64,000 nt of DNA from Lamellibrachia satsuma. Taxonomy: Eukaryota > Annelida > Polychaeta > Sabellida > Siboglinidae. The position numbers and the translations under genes are program-made. How positions within the stretch are numbered: position 1 is the first letter of the stretch; every line of letters starts with the position of its first letter. The notes under the pieces were generated by a model. It saw only the letters and a program-made list of their open reading frames with translations. It ran no database searches and was not told where the DNA came from. Below, one piece after another: positions 36,201-47,288 of the stretch. The DNA is taken from NCBI GenBank assembly GCA_033239005.1, contig BSQZ01000005.1, positions 6,909,001 to 6,973,000 of the forward strand. Direction: 5' to 3'.

Positions 36201-39200
36201 TTGATATATACGAGCCTCACAAAAAAAGTCTGCATGACGTCGCTGCAAGCGACGATGTGCGGACTTTTTGTGAATTGCGGATGCCCATATTTTTAGGGTT
36301 GCACCATGTTACCAGTATAATATTGGTATATCGCAGCATTTTCTTCTGCGCAATACATAATATCGGCTATTGCGATATGCCTTCGACGTACCGATTTCAT
36401 ATAAACTGACTGGTTCACGGACTGTCCGCTAGGTGTCACAACAGCACCTAACATAAATTCCAGGACTAGCTAGGGTGCAGATAACTAAGTTTACCATAAC
36501 TTTGTACTTCAGTCCAAAAATTTTTATTTGAAAGAAATAAACCCAATTGTAACAGTCATAGTTGTATACATTGTCAGACTCGGTTCGTATTTTTGAGTAT
36601 AACTAGCTGTAACTTGATACACATGCGACAGCATCACTCGTCGTTCTCAAAATGCGACCTGCTGCACCTGAGGCTTCGACGGAGGGTATATGATTCTCAA
36701 ACGTTTCCTACAGCAACAGTGTCTGCCATATGGAATACTGACTGAAAGCATGACAGTAAATCACCAATGGCAAAATAAATAACGGCCAAACTCGCATCCT
36801 TCGACTTGTAATGTGAGGTATTGCAAGAAATAGTTGTTTTTTTATCAATAAAAAACATTTCGGGCCCGTAACTTTTAACATCTACTTGCCCGACGGGCCA
36901 CTGGGTACAAAAGCTTAATGTTAAGGCCTGTAATAAAATGTCCACGTCATTAAGAGTACTTAAAAGCGATTATTGAAAAGTAACTTTAAAATAGATAATT
37001 TAAAAAAAACATGTCATTACAAATAGTCATTAAAAAGTCACTACTGCCACCTATATGATAGTCATGAGTTCCCGCAACACCTCATGCGAAATAAGGGTTT
37101 CGCATGCATGCACGCATGCATACAGATCCATACCTGACTGAAGACAAAGAACGGGCGACCATCGATCTTTCCTCGTCCTGTCACCACACTGTCGCTGGGA
37201 GTCTAAAACATCAAGCACAAGTTGTGATCAGTTATCATGCTTCCCAAAGAATCCTGTTTTGAGGGCTTGCTTTAACACCATATTTGTCAGTAATCTTTCC
37301 GCGTGTTTATGTGTAATCTATACGTGAACATATATGTAACTAGAACCAAGAATATTATTAAAGGCTGCTGTATTTTGGGACACATTTGAGACAATTGAGC
37401 TGTAAGATGCCATCATAGCCAAGATTCGTGTAAAACTGGTTTGATGGCTGTTTCCAATTACCTTCTGTTTCTCCATATCAAAGTCGACACAATCATGTTC
37501 CACAAACATGTCATACTCGACAAACGTGTCCGGGTCACAGAGCAGATTGATTCGCTCCCGTGCTGTCAGCTTTCCCTGTAGGAACAAAACACTGCATGAA
37601 CAACATGGCCTTAAAAGTACACAGTTTTTGCCTGGATGGCTGGTAAAAATGTGTTTTACTTATTTTTATGACAAAAACCTGTTTTTTTTACAGAAACCTG
37701 CCAACCCTGGTTCGTCATTTTGAATCATTGTCACCTCAACAGACATATATCTATGGCTTTGTTTTCAAAATACACTTCCAAGGGCATAGAACACTGGAGA
37801 GAATATCAACCAATTGGGTTAGGACTGTGGACTGGTGTCAATGACAATTAGGATGGCAATAAAAGACTAGTCAAGGATTTCTTTGTGGATTCTTGGAGTT
37901 AAGATTGGTCAGTATATGGCTCCTCTTATTGCAGCATCATTATGCATACTCTGTCTATTCAATAGCAAAAATTTCAACTCAGTCTCAGTACAGCCCAAAG
38001 TAAAAATTAGATTACTGCTTTGAGCTGATAGTGAGGCTGAGCCACAGCCCTACAGACTGGGCTTACTTTCTAAACAATAACAATGGACATGAAGTGAGTG
38101 TGCATAACAAGCTAATAATATTATGCTCAATTGTTGTGTAGAGATTGTCTGATTGCTGGATAACATAATATTAGGCATGTCAGAGCGTTTTTTTACCCCA
38201 CATGTGTAGTATCATTGTAAAGGCCACTCTTTCAGAAGTTCAGAAATGCAAACAGTTTGACTGTAGCTTAATTCAATGGGAAGATATAAATATTCGAAGG
38301 TCGCCACTGTCAAGATAACTGTCTGTCGATTTCAAGCCAATTTCCAAAATGCATAACTTAAAAAATTGTGTTTTATTAAATATCCTGCAAGTGTAGTATC
38401 ATTGTAAAGGCCACTCTTTAAGAAGTTCAGAAATGCAAACATTTTGACTCTAGCTTAATTATGTGGGAAAATATTAATATTTAAATGTTGCCACAGTCAA
38501 GAAAAGTATCTGCCAATGTTATGCCAATTTCTAAAATGCATACATTTAAGAATGGACTTTTTATTAAAGGTCCTTCAAGCGTGGTATCACTATAAAGACC
38601 ACTTTTTGTGAAGTCCAGAAATGTAAAAGTGTTGACCCTTACACAATTATGTGGGGATAATTTCATAATTTAAGATTTCCACCATAAAAATTCCAAAATT
38701 CATAACTTTAACTGAATAGATAATTTATTTTGTATACATGTCTTTGTTTTTATATTTAACCACAACTGGCATCTTGAAAGCATCAGGTATTTGTCTAAGA
38801 GCACTTTATTAACTTCAGTGGTTTTTAAAGGATTTTAACCTGTTCTGGCTTTGTTGCAGTCAAAACTGAAATGCTTTTCTTGTTGGGCTTGTTACGTCAT
38901 CCTGGGATTGCCCACTTTCAAGCCAGGCCACTGTTTCTAACTCACCTTCTAACCTGAGTTTTTCTAAAAACCATTCCATTGGTGATATTCATGACACTAG
39001 TAAATGATCAACTGAAACATCGAACATGTATCTACCGTATAAGTGAAATATATATGAAATGTCTACACAAATTTGAAATGTCTGCACAAATATATTTTGG
39101 TTGTGGTGCATATGTGAGGTGTGATAACCCAAGTGTGTAGTTGTATGTTGGCTGTGGTGTTTGTGTTGTGAAACTATCTACAAAGCAAAACACATAACAT

Positions 39201-42200
39201 ACGCATTACAACTACTACCTCATACGTATAACAGGTACAACAAGTTTTGGAGTTAACTTAAGTACATTTGTACGTGATTGTAAGTTTAACTAAGTACAGA
39301 TTGTTGTGTGCCTGTCTGTAATTGCTACTTGAGCCTTTTCCTCTAAAGTACTGTATTTCTTCATAATTTTTTTGGAAGTACACATACCTGAATTTACAAC
39401 ACAATTAGTTTTCATTAACTTATTTTATTATGAAATGGTGTCAAGGGAATATAAATAAAATAAAAGTATTACTGACCACAATAAGTGTTGCAAATGGGTA
39501 TGTAAAGTGTATTCCAAAGTAAAGAACAAGGAATGCATAGCTAAAGGTATTTTAGAAATTGCTTCCGGGTGAGCGATGATACAGGGTAAATATGTCTGTG
39601 AGTGCTAGGTCAGTTTAAAATTGCTGGCGCTAAATTGCACTAGCAGACACGCATGCAGTCATTACAGTATAGCAGAACAATGTTCATTTACAGTAATATG
39701 TTGTCATATTTCCAATTCTTACCAAATGTATTTTTCCATGATCTACAATTGGTAAAATATCATCAAATGTTATGTTATTATAGAGCTAAAATTAAATAAA
39801 AAATATTGGAATACTTGTTAGAATGTCATCTATATCACATGCAAATCTTGTTTAAATCCGCACACTTTTACAGGCTTAACAATGCCAAAATGAGACATGC
39901 CCCACTAGCATAAACATATATTATCGTATAGCAGTGTACGTTCGAAGTTCTGGATGGTGTTTTGCTCATTTTGGCAGGCGATAAAACATGTAAATAAACT
40001 TGCAAAGTGACAGCGTGACTGACCTGTCAAAGACAACAGACAAGTCGAGGATAGGCATCCATTATGGGCATTAGCTCAAAGCTGATAATCTTACACTTAG
40101 AAGAATGTTAATATGATTTACACTGTTCTTTCTGATTGCTTTTCATTATAAGTATTATAATAACCATGGATACGACTATGTATAGTGACTAACGACATTA
40201 GTAACGTAAATATTTGTTTATGCCAAATTTATCTATTTTGATGATGGGTGAAGATGTATGAAACTGTAAAAATTGTGTACATCTGATAGTTGGTATGCAA
40301 CATTGTGTCAGAATGGTTATTCACTCAGCGATCCAGACATATTGATATGATGAGAAAGTGGACACCAGCGTACTTGTAATGTATACGGAGGGTTTTTGTT
40401 AAGAGCCAGGACCCGGATAATTTATCCGGCTATGGCGGGCCATGCACCCGGCTATGGCGGGCCATGTACCCGGCTATCATAGAGGAAAGCCGCTTTTAAT
40501 TATTCCTCGCGTCGGCTAATGACCGACCCGCTTTAGCATTAAACATTGCAGTGTTGACGTCCCACAGACACGTCAGCAATCGTTGATGATCACGACATGT
40601 GGCAGCAAAACAGCACAGGTCAACTAATGTCATTTTGCGTTAATAAACAGCAGTTTTAAATCATTCGCACATACATTTTACGTGTCGCCAAAGCATATTT
40701 ACTTCCCATAATTCGAAGAGTTACTTGTGTTTTTGTAGACAGTCCACCAAGCGCCTAGCGGACACACATGCGTAGCAGACAGATCGGCAACCATGTTGTA
40801 GCGGCAAAAGCAAACTTAAAAGAAAAGGTAGCATATCCCGAAATGTTAAAGTCACTGAACTTGGCCAACATTATCCTTAAATAGCATCTGAATATTCCAT
40901 TATTGCCAGAGTTTTACGGAACTGGTCAGCGTATGCTGATGTAGGCAGAATCATCTGCCCCACTATTGAGTTGGGGCGGAAATCGTGCCCGTGAAAAATG
41001 TACGTGCGGATTTTGGGTTTCCACAGCCAAATGGCTACAGAACTAATAACTTAGGTTTTAAAACCGATATGCATCAACCGTTTCACAAGTGCGTCAAGAA
41101 GCAGAAGAAATGTGCTCCAAATAATTATTTATGAGTACATTTATCGGTCACATAGAAAAGATTTCATAAATAGCCGCCATACTGTGAACGTGAAGTTGCC
41201 TTTGGGTCACATGGTCTAACGCGATTTCATGTAGAATGAGGTCAGAGTGGGCCAGCAGGACAGACATAAATAAAACACCCATTAGCAAGTTAGTAGTTTA
41301 TAGGGGGGTGATTAATGATGCAACGCTATGGCCTGCAGACAATAATTATTAGCGCAATCTTATGTTGTCCTACGAGATTCTCGTTTTGTAATCGTGCTCA
41401 CACAACATCCGGTAATCTGTCAAATGTAAGAAACTCGTTCTGACAAAAAGGTAATAATTTCACACTTTTACATGGTTATTGTCAGGTAATTTTATTGATA
41501 TACATATAAGAATGCATCCAGACATGAAATGCATGTTTATTGCTCTGCTTATGGCATTTTTGTAAGGTTTCACGTTTCATGAAAATGTGTACGTTTTTGA
41601 CGAGCGAGTCCTTCGCCAATACAACAGCAAACGCTAGATAGAAATAAATTGTAAGGCGATTGACTGCCTAATGCTGCTGGCATGTGGCGAACCCTGCCAG
41701 TGACCTAGCATGGCATTATACTGTTATGAAATGGCAAATGGGATGACGATGAGTGACGATGACGGACTATTTGACTATAAAAATTACTTGCTGCACCGTA
41801 TGCTATAGCCCAGGCCCTAGGCCTAGGTTATAGACAAGTACATAATATAATTTGTGTTGTTCGATAATCGTTTTTTCTAAACAACTTTTCTAACAACTGG
41901 TTTGAACTGCAACGATGAAATAATTGTTAGTGATTTAGAATGTGGATGTATGAGGCAAAATTTCTTCTGATTTTGTGAAAACGGCATATTCTGTTACGTA
42001 TAGCAACGATTCTTGCCTAAGTTACTATGCTGTTTATGACGTTGATTATTTGGTGATTTAGTGCCACTTGCTTCCTTTTGAAAAAATGGGTGACATAAAG
42101 AAGCAAGCGCTATCAAATCAACCTTGAATAACCCCCTTAACAAACACCAAAGCAGGACAATTATGTGACCAATTGTGGCAAACGATATACATTTGAACAA

Positions 42201-45200
42201 TTATGTAACGCATTAAGTTTTTTTTCAATTTGGAAACGCACGAAGTTTGGACATATGACCATTTCCAATATTCATGTCAAAAGATACTATTAGTAACCTT
42301 TGCTATTTGTTGCTGTGCGATAATTCATGATATTTTCATTAAATCACTCTGGGAAATTAAAGTAATTATATTTTTTATTTCCATGCACACATTGTCCTTC
42401 TGCTTATCATTCATTGATGCTACATCTCAAAATGCATGTTCAATTATATTTTATATAAATTCCTTGTGTGTCCACAGTGGCGCGTGATACATGGTGACTC
42501 GGCCACAGGCTGAGCATGATAAGTGGTCCCTGCTTTGGGATTCATGGTCCCTGCTATAGCCACACTTAACAAAAACCCTGATATGTTTATAATAGTTGTT
42601 TCTTACTTTAACTACTAATACACCATGATAATGCAATAAGTGTGACAATAAAAGCTTACAGTTCATCCTATATGATACAGAAAAAAACCTTGTAAAAAAT
42701 ATTTTTATATACATCATAATGTAGCACTGCTTACAGTTATCTTGCAATCAAAATTATGTGCATATACATAATAATGCTAATGAACTATACATGTCAAACA
42801 TGCTTAGAAGTAGACACTGAGTTTCAAAATGTCTACATAGGTTATATACTGCTTTTTTACTTTTTAGCAACTGCCTGTGTATAAATGTACAAAATAAGTT
42901 AAAAATAGCACTGTTAACAGCTCTCTTGCAACCAAAATAATGGATGTACTGGTATGAATGACCTCCCACACAGGTTGAGAACATTGAATACTTCCATATG
43001 TCACAAAAATTACATTAACATTAGTGGTTTTTTAGGCCAGGTACACTTTTTTGATCAAAATAGAAAAACGTGTTTTGAAAATATTGACGGGGTGTCTTTA
43101 AAGTGCTCTAACATGAAAACCAATTAACAAAGGATAATGACAATTGGAAAGGCACAATGGGGAAAGAAGGTCTGGGACAGATGAATGAGAACGGTCTCCT
43201 GTTTGCAGATTTCTGTACTCTCAATGAACTGATAATCGGAGGAACCCTCTTTCCACACAAGCCTACAAACAAAGCCACATGGATATCCCCAGATTTACAG
43301 ACGGAAAACTAAATTGACCACATAACAATCACCAAGAAATGGAGGAGAGTGCTTCTAGACGTCAGAGTGAAAAGAAGAGCTGACATTAACTCCGACCACC
43401 ACCTCCTTGTGGGTGAATTTAGGATGAAGCTAGCAGCAAAGAAGAAGACGGATAACAAGGTACAAAGAAGGTTTGATATAAGAAAACTTCAAAATACGAC
43501 AGGAACTGGGAATCACACTACGGAACAGGTTCCAAGCATTGGAAGAGGGAAAAAACATTGATGAAAAGTGGACAAGATGCAAGACACCTGTGAACAAGTA
43601 CTAGGCTGCTGGGAAGCTAGGAGGAAGGACTGGATTACAGACGACACCTGGGAAGCTATTGAGACAAGGAGGGAGACTAAAATTAAACTCAACAAGGAAG
43701 CAGATGACACAAGAAAAAAACTGTAGCAGGAATATCAGGAAAGAAACAAAACAGTTAAAAAGAAGACAAAGAGGGACAAGAAAACATGTCGAAAAACTAG
43801 CAAACGAGGCTGAGATCGCAGCTAGGCAAAACAACTCCAGAGAGTTATACAAGATCACCAGATAGCTAGCAGGGAAGAACAAGAGCACTAGTCGCCCCAT
43901 CAGGGACAAAACAGGGAAACCTTCTCACTAAGGAATCTCTACAGTTACAACGCTGGAAAGAATATTTCCAAGATATCTTGAATAGGTCTCCACCAGATTC
44001 AATCCCAGACATTGAGGAAGCAACTGAAGACCTTAACATTAATTGTGGTAGGATATCCAAAGAGGAGATCAAGAGAGCCATCAAAAAGCTGAAGCTAGGC
44101 AAAGCACCTGGAATTGACAATATACCATCTGATGTCTTAAAAGCTGATATTGGGGCCACCACAGACGTTTTATACAGAGTGCTAAATGAGATCTGGGATA
44201 AAGAGGAAATACCAACTGAATGGAAGACAGGCATGCAAGTTGCAATCCCCAAGAAAGGCAACCTCAGTGAATGTAATAACTGGACAGGGATCATGCTTCT
44301 ATCAGTGCCCAGTAAAATTCTCTGCCGTATCATCCTGGATAGGATACAAGAAACAGTTGACAAGAAGCTAAGAAAGGAACAAGCTGGCTTTAGAAAGGAT
44401 AAATCCTGCACAGATCACATTGCTACACTCAGGATTATCGTTGAACAATGCATTGAATGGCAGAGCTACCTTTACATAAACTTTGTGGACTTCAAAAAAG
44501 CATTCGATAGTATAGATAGGACAGTTCTATGGAAGCTCCTGAGGCACTATGGTTTACCCACAAAATTTGTAACCCTAATAAAGAACATGTACGAAGGTTT
44601 CACTGGTCATGTCATCTTTAATGGACATGTTTCAGAAGGCTTCCAGATTAGAACTGGAGTACAACAGGGCTACTTGCTATCTCCACTGCTCTTTCTGGTA
44701 GCCATAGACTGGACAATGAAAAGATCCACAGAACACCATCGTACTGGGACCCAGTGGAACTTGTTCTCACAACTAGAAGACCTGGATTTTGCAGATGATC
44801 TAGCACTACTCTCAGAAACCCATAAACACATGCAACAAAAAACAGAAAGGCTTCAAGAAAAAAGCAGCCAACTGGGTCTTAAGATCAATGTGGGAAAGAC
44901 AAAGGTGTTGAAAGTCAACAGCAGATCCTCCGAACCCATCTCACTAGAAAATGGTACTGTTGAGGAAGTACAAGACTTCATCTACCTCGGGAGCAACATC
45001 AGTACAAATGGTAGAGCTGACAAAGATGTGGAGCTACGCATCAATAAAGCTCGCCATGCCATCAGAACCCTACGCCCTGTATGGCTCTATTCCCAACTAT
45101 CCATAAACACTAAGATCTGCATTTTCAACACCAACATTAAACCAGTTCTTCTCTATGGCTGTGAAATGTGGAAAACTACTCAGTCTCTCAACAACAAACT

Positions 45201-46920
45201 CCAAGTCTTCATCAACAGTCGCCTCCGATACATCCTCAAGGTACGGTGGCCTAACAAAATTTCAAATAAAGAGCTCTGGAAGAAAACCAAACAGGAAGAA
45301 ATAAGCACTACAATCAAGAGGAGAAAATGGAGCTGGATTGGCCACACACTCAAAAAAAATCCAACAAATACAACCAAACAAGCACTGGACTATAACCCAC
45401 AAGGAAAGAGAAGACAAGGAAGGCCAAAAATCAACTGGAGACGCTCCACACTACAAGATCTTGATAAAGTGGGGGTCACCTGGCAAGAGGCCAAAGCTCT
45501 AGCCCAGAAGAGAGTGAGGTGGAGAAACATGGTTGACGCCCTATGCTCCTGAAGGGGCCAAGAGGATTAAGTAAGTAAGTAAGTATACAACAGATGCCAT
45601 GATGTATCTTAATAATACAAATTTCCAGTGGTGTTCATCTTACATGATTACACATGTCAAATATTCATCTTGCATCAGTATGTCAGCTGTGAACAGGCTT
45701 CTGTAAACATCTACATAATAGTTTGTAGTTAAAAAAATTGAAAAAATTATTTTCATAATTATGTACATAATAATGCTAATTACCTATACAAGTCAAACAT
45801 GCTTAGAAGTAGACACTGAATTAAAAACAAAGTCTCTGTAGGGTATATACTGTTTTTTATACTTTTATCAAACTGCCCCTGTATAAATGTGCAAAATAAG
45901 TGAAAAATAGCACTGTTTACAGCTATCTTGCAACCAAAAAAATGGATGCAATGGTATGAATGACCCCACACACAGGTTAAGAACATTTAGTAGTTCTGCA
46001 ATATGTAAAAAAAATTACATTAACATTAGTAATTTTTTTAGGCCAGGTACATTTTTTTATCAAAATAGAAAAACGTGTTTTGAAAAAGTTGATGGGGGTG
46101 TCTTTAAAGTGCTCTAACATGAACACTAATTAACATACAGCCATACAACTGATATCATGATGCATCTTAACAATATACCTTTCCAATGATATCATACTTT
46201 GCAATAACTTAAGTATCTCAAAATAGTCCAGCACAGCTACGCATGGCCACGACCCGATTGCAATAATCCGTCTATCGCGCCAGACAAGCTAGCAATACAA
46301 ATAAATAGCCTACAGGCTACACTCTAGACTAGTACAAATGACGCTAATCTATGTCAATGTATGACACCTTCACAGTCGGGCACAGTCTTTTTCACCAGTA
46401 AGTTAAAATTAGGTCGACAGAAACGATGCTATCAATCAGAAAAAGGAATATTCATTCACATTTCAGTCCGCTTGTCAAGGCCTCTGATTTTGAGGGCCTA
46501 GACGTCTAGACTCCAGTCTGAGCTGAAGCTAAACACAGAAGCCGTAAATATGTGCCTTAAAAAGTTGCATAACGGTTATGTCAACACAAACCTAAAGTAA
46601 GTACCTGATGGCAAGTATATGGAAAACCAATCAAACCAACTGAATTCAAACATAACTGTTTAAAAGAGCGTGTTTCAGTAAAAATGCGTCGAAATCCGAG
46701 CCGTTTTCTCCATGGACACCCTCACCTTTTCGTGCTGTTTATCGATTCGCTTCTGTCCGCCTGCTTCCAGCGCCCGTTTGCGTGTCTCCTCAATCTTTCT
46801 ACGCACTGTCAGCGTTAGCTGAGATGAATACATTCTATTAGAAACCACATTTTCGAACATGCGCTGCGAACGCACCGCATTTCGCGCAAAAATACCAACA
46901 TTTCTCAACAGTCCAGCCAT
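27232..46920 (-). CDS. PCCB: Propionyl-CoA carboxylase beta chain, mitochondrial (5' half of gene, 8 exons)
   Basis: Minus-strand exons: 46920-46726, 37575-37462, 37202-37134, 32566-32510, 32012-31899, 30913-30853, 27934-27885 and 27273-27232. Joined, they give 702 nt (234 residues) with no stop and matching phases; all introns begin GT and end AG. The protein starts with an Arg-rich, acid-poor leader typical of mitochondrial import. It continues with the N-terminal carboxyltransferase segments '[11 protein letters not shown]', '[11 protein letters not shown]', '[10 protein letters not shown]', '[18 protein letters not shown]', '[20 protein letters not shown]' and '[11 protein letters not shown]'. 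In the known enzyme, beta subunits form the core of an alpha6-beta6 complex in the matrix that carboxylates propionyl-CoA to methylmalonyl-CoA using biotin on the alpha subunit. The remaining ~300 residues, including the C-terminal carboxyltransferase half, were not found and presumably lie beyond the left edge or in exons I missed. The alternative, acetyl-CoA carboxyltransferase or MCCC2, fits less well. Confidence 0.95.
27885..27934 (-). other. PCCB: PCCB exon 7
   Basis: Acceptor TGGTCCCCAG, two bases plus 16 codons '(G)[16 protein letters not shown]', donor AAG|GTTTGT. It completes the split Gly codon from exon 6, giving 'GPCAGGAVYS', a conserved oxyanion-hole region. Confidence 0.95.
29056..30900 (-). 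repeat. 56-bp minisatellite made of PCCB exon 6 3' ends with 5' splice sites, ~32 copies
   Basis: On the minus strand each unit reads TGGAGTGATTCCACAGTTGT, then CTCTCATCATGGGACCATGT, then GCAG|GTTAGTGTCTTC. That is the last ~45 bp of exon 6 ('[15 protein letters not shown]' + G) plus ~11 bp of intron. Starts recur every 56 bp (for example ACTCCAG at 29101 and 29157 on the plus strand). Nearly every unit keeps GTTAGT. Distal units (29100-29750) often have ATGAGACC where the exon has ATGGGACC. The leftmost unit (29056-29100) is diverged and has lost the donor GT. No copy except the exon itself has an acceptor. Confidence 0.95.
30853..30913 (-). other. PCCB: PCCB exon 6 (parent of the intron 6 minisatellite)
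   Basis: Acceptor GTTGCTTTCAG, then 20 codons plus one base: '[20 protein letters not shown]' + G, donor CAG|GTTAGT. It is the only copy with an acceptor and polypyrimidine tract and the only one with CCGGAG rather than CTGGAG. The 3' 45 bp or so of this exon, with the donor, recur throughout 29056-30850. Phase 1 end matches exon 7. Confidence 0.95.
31611..31654 (+). repeat. 11-bp tandem repeat, 4 copies
   Basis: GGCAATACTAT is repeated four times with one substitution, inside PCCB intron 5. Confidence 0.9.
31899..32012 (-). other. PCCB: PCCB exon 5 (glycine-rich acyl-CoA/biotin site)
   Basis: Acceptor TCATTAG, 38 codons including '[19 protein letters not shown]', donor CAG|GTGTGT. The SGGARIQEG segment is a hallmark of acyl-CoA carboxylase beta subunits, in the pocket that positions acyl-CoA. 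Confidence 0.97.
32510..32566 (-). other. PCCB: PCCB exon 4
   Basis: Acceptor ATTCTGCAG, 19 codons '[19 protein letters not shown]', donor AAG|GTGAGA. The preceding 4.6-kb intron holds an L2-like LINE, a SINE and a hAT-like element. Confidence 0.95.
32747..32790 (+). repeat. TATG-type microsatellite
   Basis: Alternating TGTATG and TTATG units in PCCB intron 3, just upstream of exon 4 in gene orientation. Confidence 0.85.
33680..34930 (-). pseudogene. Decayed L2/CR1-like LINE fragment in PCCB intron 3
   Basis: Consecutive minus-strand fragments in different frames carry reverse transcriptase blocks: '[18 protein letters not shown]' (motif A, 34924-34550), '[15 protein letters not shown]' (34630-34590), '[14 protein letters not shown]' (YADD, near 34550-34510), '[15 protein letters not shown]' and the tail '...[17 protein letters not shown]'. 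The element is 5'-truncated with no endonuclease and is split by at least two frameshifts. It lies in the same orientation as PCCB. Confidence 0.85.
35155..35345 (+). repeat. ~29-bp degenerate tandem repeat, ~5 copies
   Basis: Units resemble ATTGTTGTAACCAAATATCA followed by TGTACTGAA, with divergence increasing toward both ends. Confidence 0.8.
35594..35800 (+). mobile_element. tRNA-derived SINE (family S1), best-preserved copy
   Basis: The tRNA-like head has A-box TAGCACAGCGG and B-box GGTTCGAGTCT. The body has TTTCGTTCA, TGTCTTTCGAATGAGAC, AAAAGCCATTGGTCC, GGTGTCTATGCCAGGGGAA and CTCACAC. It is antisense to PCCB in intron 3 and shares its body with 8555-8690 and 9722-9902. Confidence 0.82.
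35974..36930. mobile_element. hAT-like non-autonomous element, ~957 bp
   Basis: The left end CAGGCTTTGACATTAA and reverse-complemented right end CAGGCCTTAACATTAA match at 14 of 16 positions. Inner ACTGGCCCG / CAGTGGCCCG blocks are also inverted. A second CAGGGTTGCACC-like segment near 36293 may be a nested insertion. No target duplication is visible (AAATATTC vs TAATAAAA), and there is no transposase. Confidence 0.55.
37134..37202 (-). other. PCCB: PCCB exon 3
   Basis: Acceptor TGTTTTAG, 23 codons '[19 protein letters not shown]...', donor CAG|GTATGG. The intron to exon 2 is only 259 bp, the shortest in the gene. Confidence 0.95.
37462..37575 (-). other. PCCB: PCCB exon 2
   Basis: The acceptor TTCCTACAG precedes GGAAAGCTGAC. 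The 38 codons '[12 protein letters not shown]...FVEHDCVDF...EKQK' are followed by donor AAG|GTAATT; phase 0 at both ends. The fit to the family ('KLTARER', 'MFVEH') is clear. Confidence 0.96.
38190..38715 (+). repeat. 187-bp satellite-like tandem repeat, 3 copies
   Basis: GTAGTATCATTGTAAAGGCC recurs at 38206 and 38393, with a diverged third unit at about 38581 (GTGGTATCACTATAAAGACC). Shared blocks include AGAAGTTCAGAAATG, GACTCTAGCTTAATT and CCAATTTCTAAAATGCATA. It lies in PCCB intron 1. Confidence 0.88.
38716..41216. other. PCCB intron 1, mostly unremarkable
   Basis: A 22-bp direct repeat (CCGGCTATGGCGGGCCATG...) runs 2.5 times at 40426-40478. Otherwise I see no gene or repeat. Confidence 0.5.
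41217..41672 (+). repeat. Dispersed repeat family R2, copy A (inverted relative to copy B)
   Basis: About 455 bp is homologous to 52062-52503 in opposite orientation. Shared blocks in order: GTAGAATGAGG, ACAGACATAAATAAAACACC, AAGTTAGTAGTTTATAGGGG, CAAAAAGGTAAT, ACACTTTTACATGGTTA, AAGGTTTCACGTTTCATGAAAA and GGCGATTGACT. Function and class are unknown. Confidence 0.85.
43131..45586 (+). mobile_element. RTE-clade (SR2-like) LINE, 5'-truncated
   Basis: The element begins mid-endonuclease: '[17 protein letters not shown]', 'KATWISPD', then a stop, then '[12 protein letters not shown]' and '[10 protein letters not shown]', in broken frames over 43160-43430. It continues into a long open RT frame and ends in a TAAG repeat (TAAGTAAGTAAGTA, 45570-45585), the simple 3' tail expected of this clade. 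The insertion point is recognisable because both sides belong to one tandem repeat unit. It is in PCCB intron 1, antisense to the gene. Confidence 0.9.
43912..45552 (+). CDS. RTE LINE reverse transcriptase, long open frame of a truncated element
   Basis: The frame is open for over 530 codons to the stop at 45550-45552. An upstream frame ('[17 protein letters not shown]') is offset by one base near 43915, a frameshift. RT blocks in order: '[17 protein letters not shown]', '[13 protein letters not shown]', '[17 protein letters not shown]', '[15 protein letters not shown]' (motif A), '[15 protein letters not shown]' (motif B, Tyr where Cys is usual), '[11 protein letters not shown]' (motif C, FADD), 'YLGSNIS', then the C-terminal '[12 protein letters not shown]' and '[14 protein letters not shown]'. 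The intact frame points to recent insertion, but the endonuclease is broken, so the copy cannot move by itself. Confidence 0.9.
   Translation, partial: QGNLLTKESLQLQRWKEYFQDILNRSPPDSIPDIEEATEDLNINCGRISKEEIKRAIKKLKLGKAPGIDNIPSDVLKADIGATTDVLYRVLNEIWDKEEIPTEWKTGMQVAIPKKGNLSECNNWTGIMLLSVPSKILCRIILDRIQETVDKKLRKEQAGFRKDKSCTDHIATLRIIVEQCIEWQSYLYINFVDFKKAFDSIDRTVLWKLLRHYGLPTKFVTLIKNMYEGFTGHVIFNGHVSEGFQIRTGVQQGYLLSPLLFLVAIDWTMKRSTEHHRTGTQWNLFSQLEDLDFADDLALLSETHKHMQQKTERLQEKSSQLGLKINVGKTKVLKVNSRSSEPISLENGTVEEVQDFIYLGSNISTNGRADKDVELRINKARHAIRTLRPVWLYSQLSINTKICIFNTNIKPVLLYGCEMWKTTQSLNNKLQVFINSRLRYILKVRWPNKISNKELWKKTKQEEISTTIKRRKWSWIGHTLKKNPTNTTKQALDYNPQGKRRQGRPKINWRRSTLQDLDKVGVTWQEAKALAQKRVRWRNMVDALCS
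46726..46920 (-). other. PCCB: PCCB exon 1 (start codon and transit peptide)
   Basis: ATG at 46920-46918. The 65 codons encode an Arg-rich leader ('[17 protein letters not shown]') and then '[19 protein letters not shown]'. The donor is AAG|GTGAGG; phase 0. The 5' flank (46921-47035) is the only unique sequence between the gene and the Harbinger transposon and must hold the core promoter if no upstream exon exists. Confidence 0.93.
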
Positions 46921-47288
46921 CTTCTAAAAATAAAACAGCCTGAACTGACCTTCACCTTTCCTGACGGTGAAAGCTAAGGTCATGGGTCCGCCGGTTGGTG
47001 GCGCTAGTAGACACACGCTCATGTCGTTCCTTTACACTATGCAACGCGGTTGCATGCGACAGGAGACACGGTCGCTTGCAACCTGGTCGCAGTCTGATCG
47101 CCTCGTGTACACAGTACATCGCATGCAACTGGGTCTCATGCGACGGTGTCTCTTGTTGCTTGCAACTTGTCTCTTGCAATAGGGAATGCTCTATTCCGAG
47201 CAACCGCGTCTCTTGGTTGCATGTAATGTGTCCAATCACAGCCAAAGGCCAACACACGTGACGTATCTAGAACTATCAGTCAGGGACA

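Larger units (their letters stand above)
42590..46200 (+). repeat. ~550-bp tandem repeat, 2+ copies, interrupted by an RTE LINE
   Basis: 42760-43130 and 45765-46135 match almost throughout: CATGCTTAGAAGTAGACACTGA, AAAAATAGCACTGTT, AGGCCAGGTACA and GTCTTTAAAGTGCTCTAACATG. Sequence following the LINE (45587-45640, ATGATGTATCTTAATAATA) matches sequence following the second copy (46157-46185). The LINE (43131-45586) therefore landed inside a pre-existing tandem array. Confidence 0.88.
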
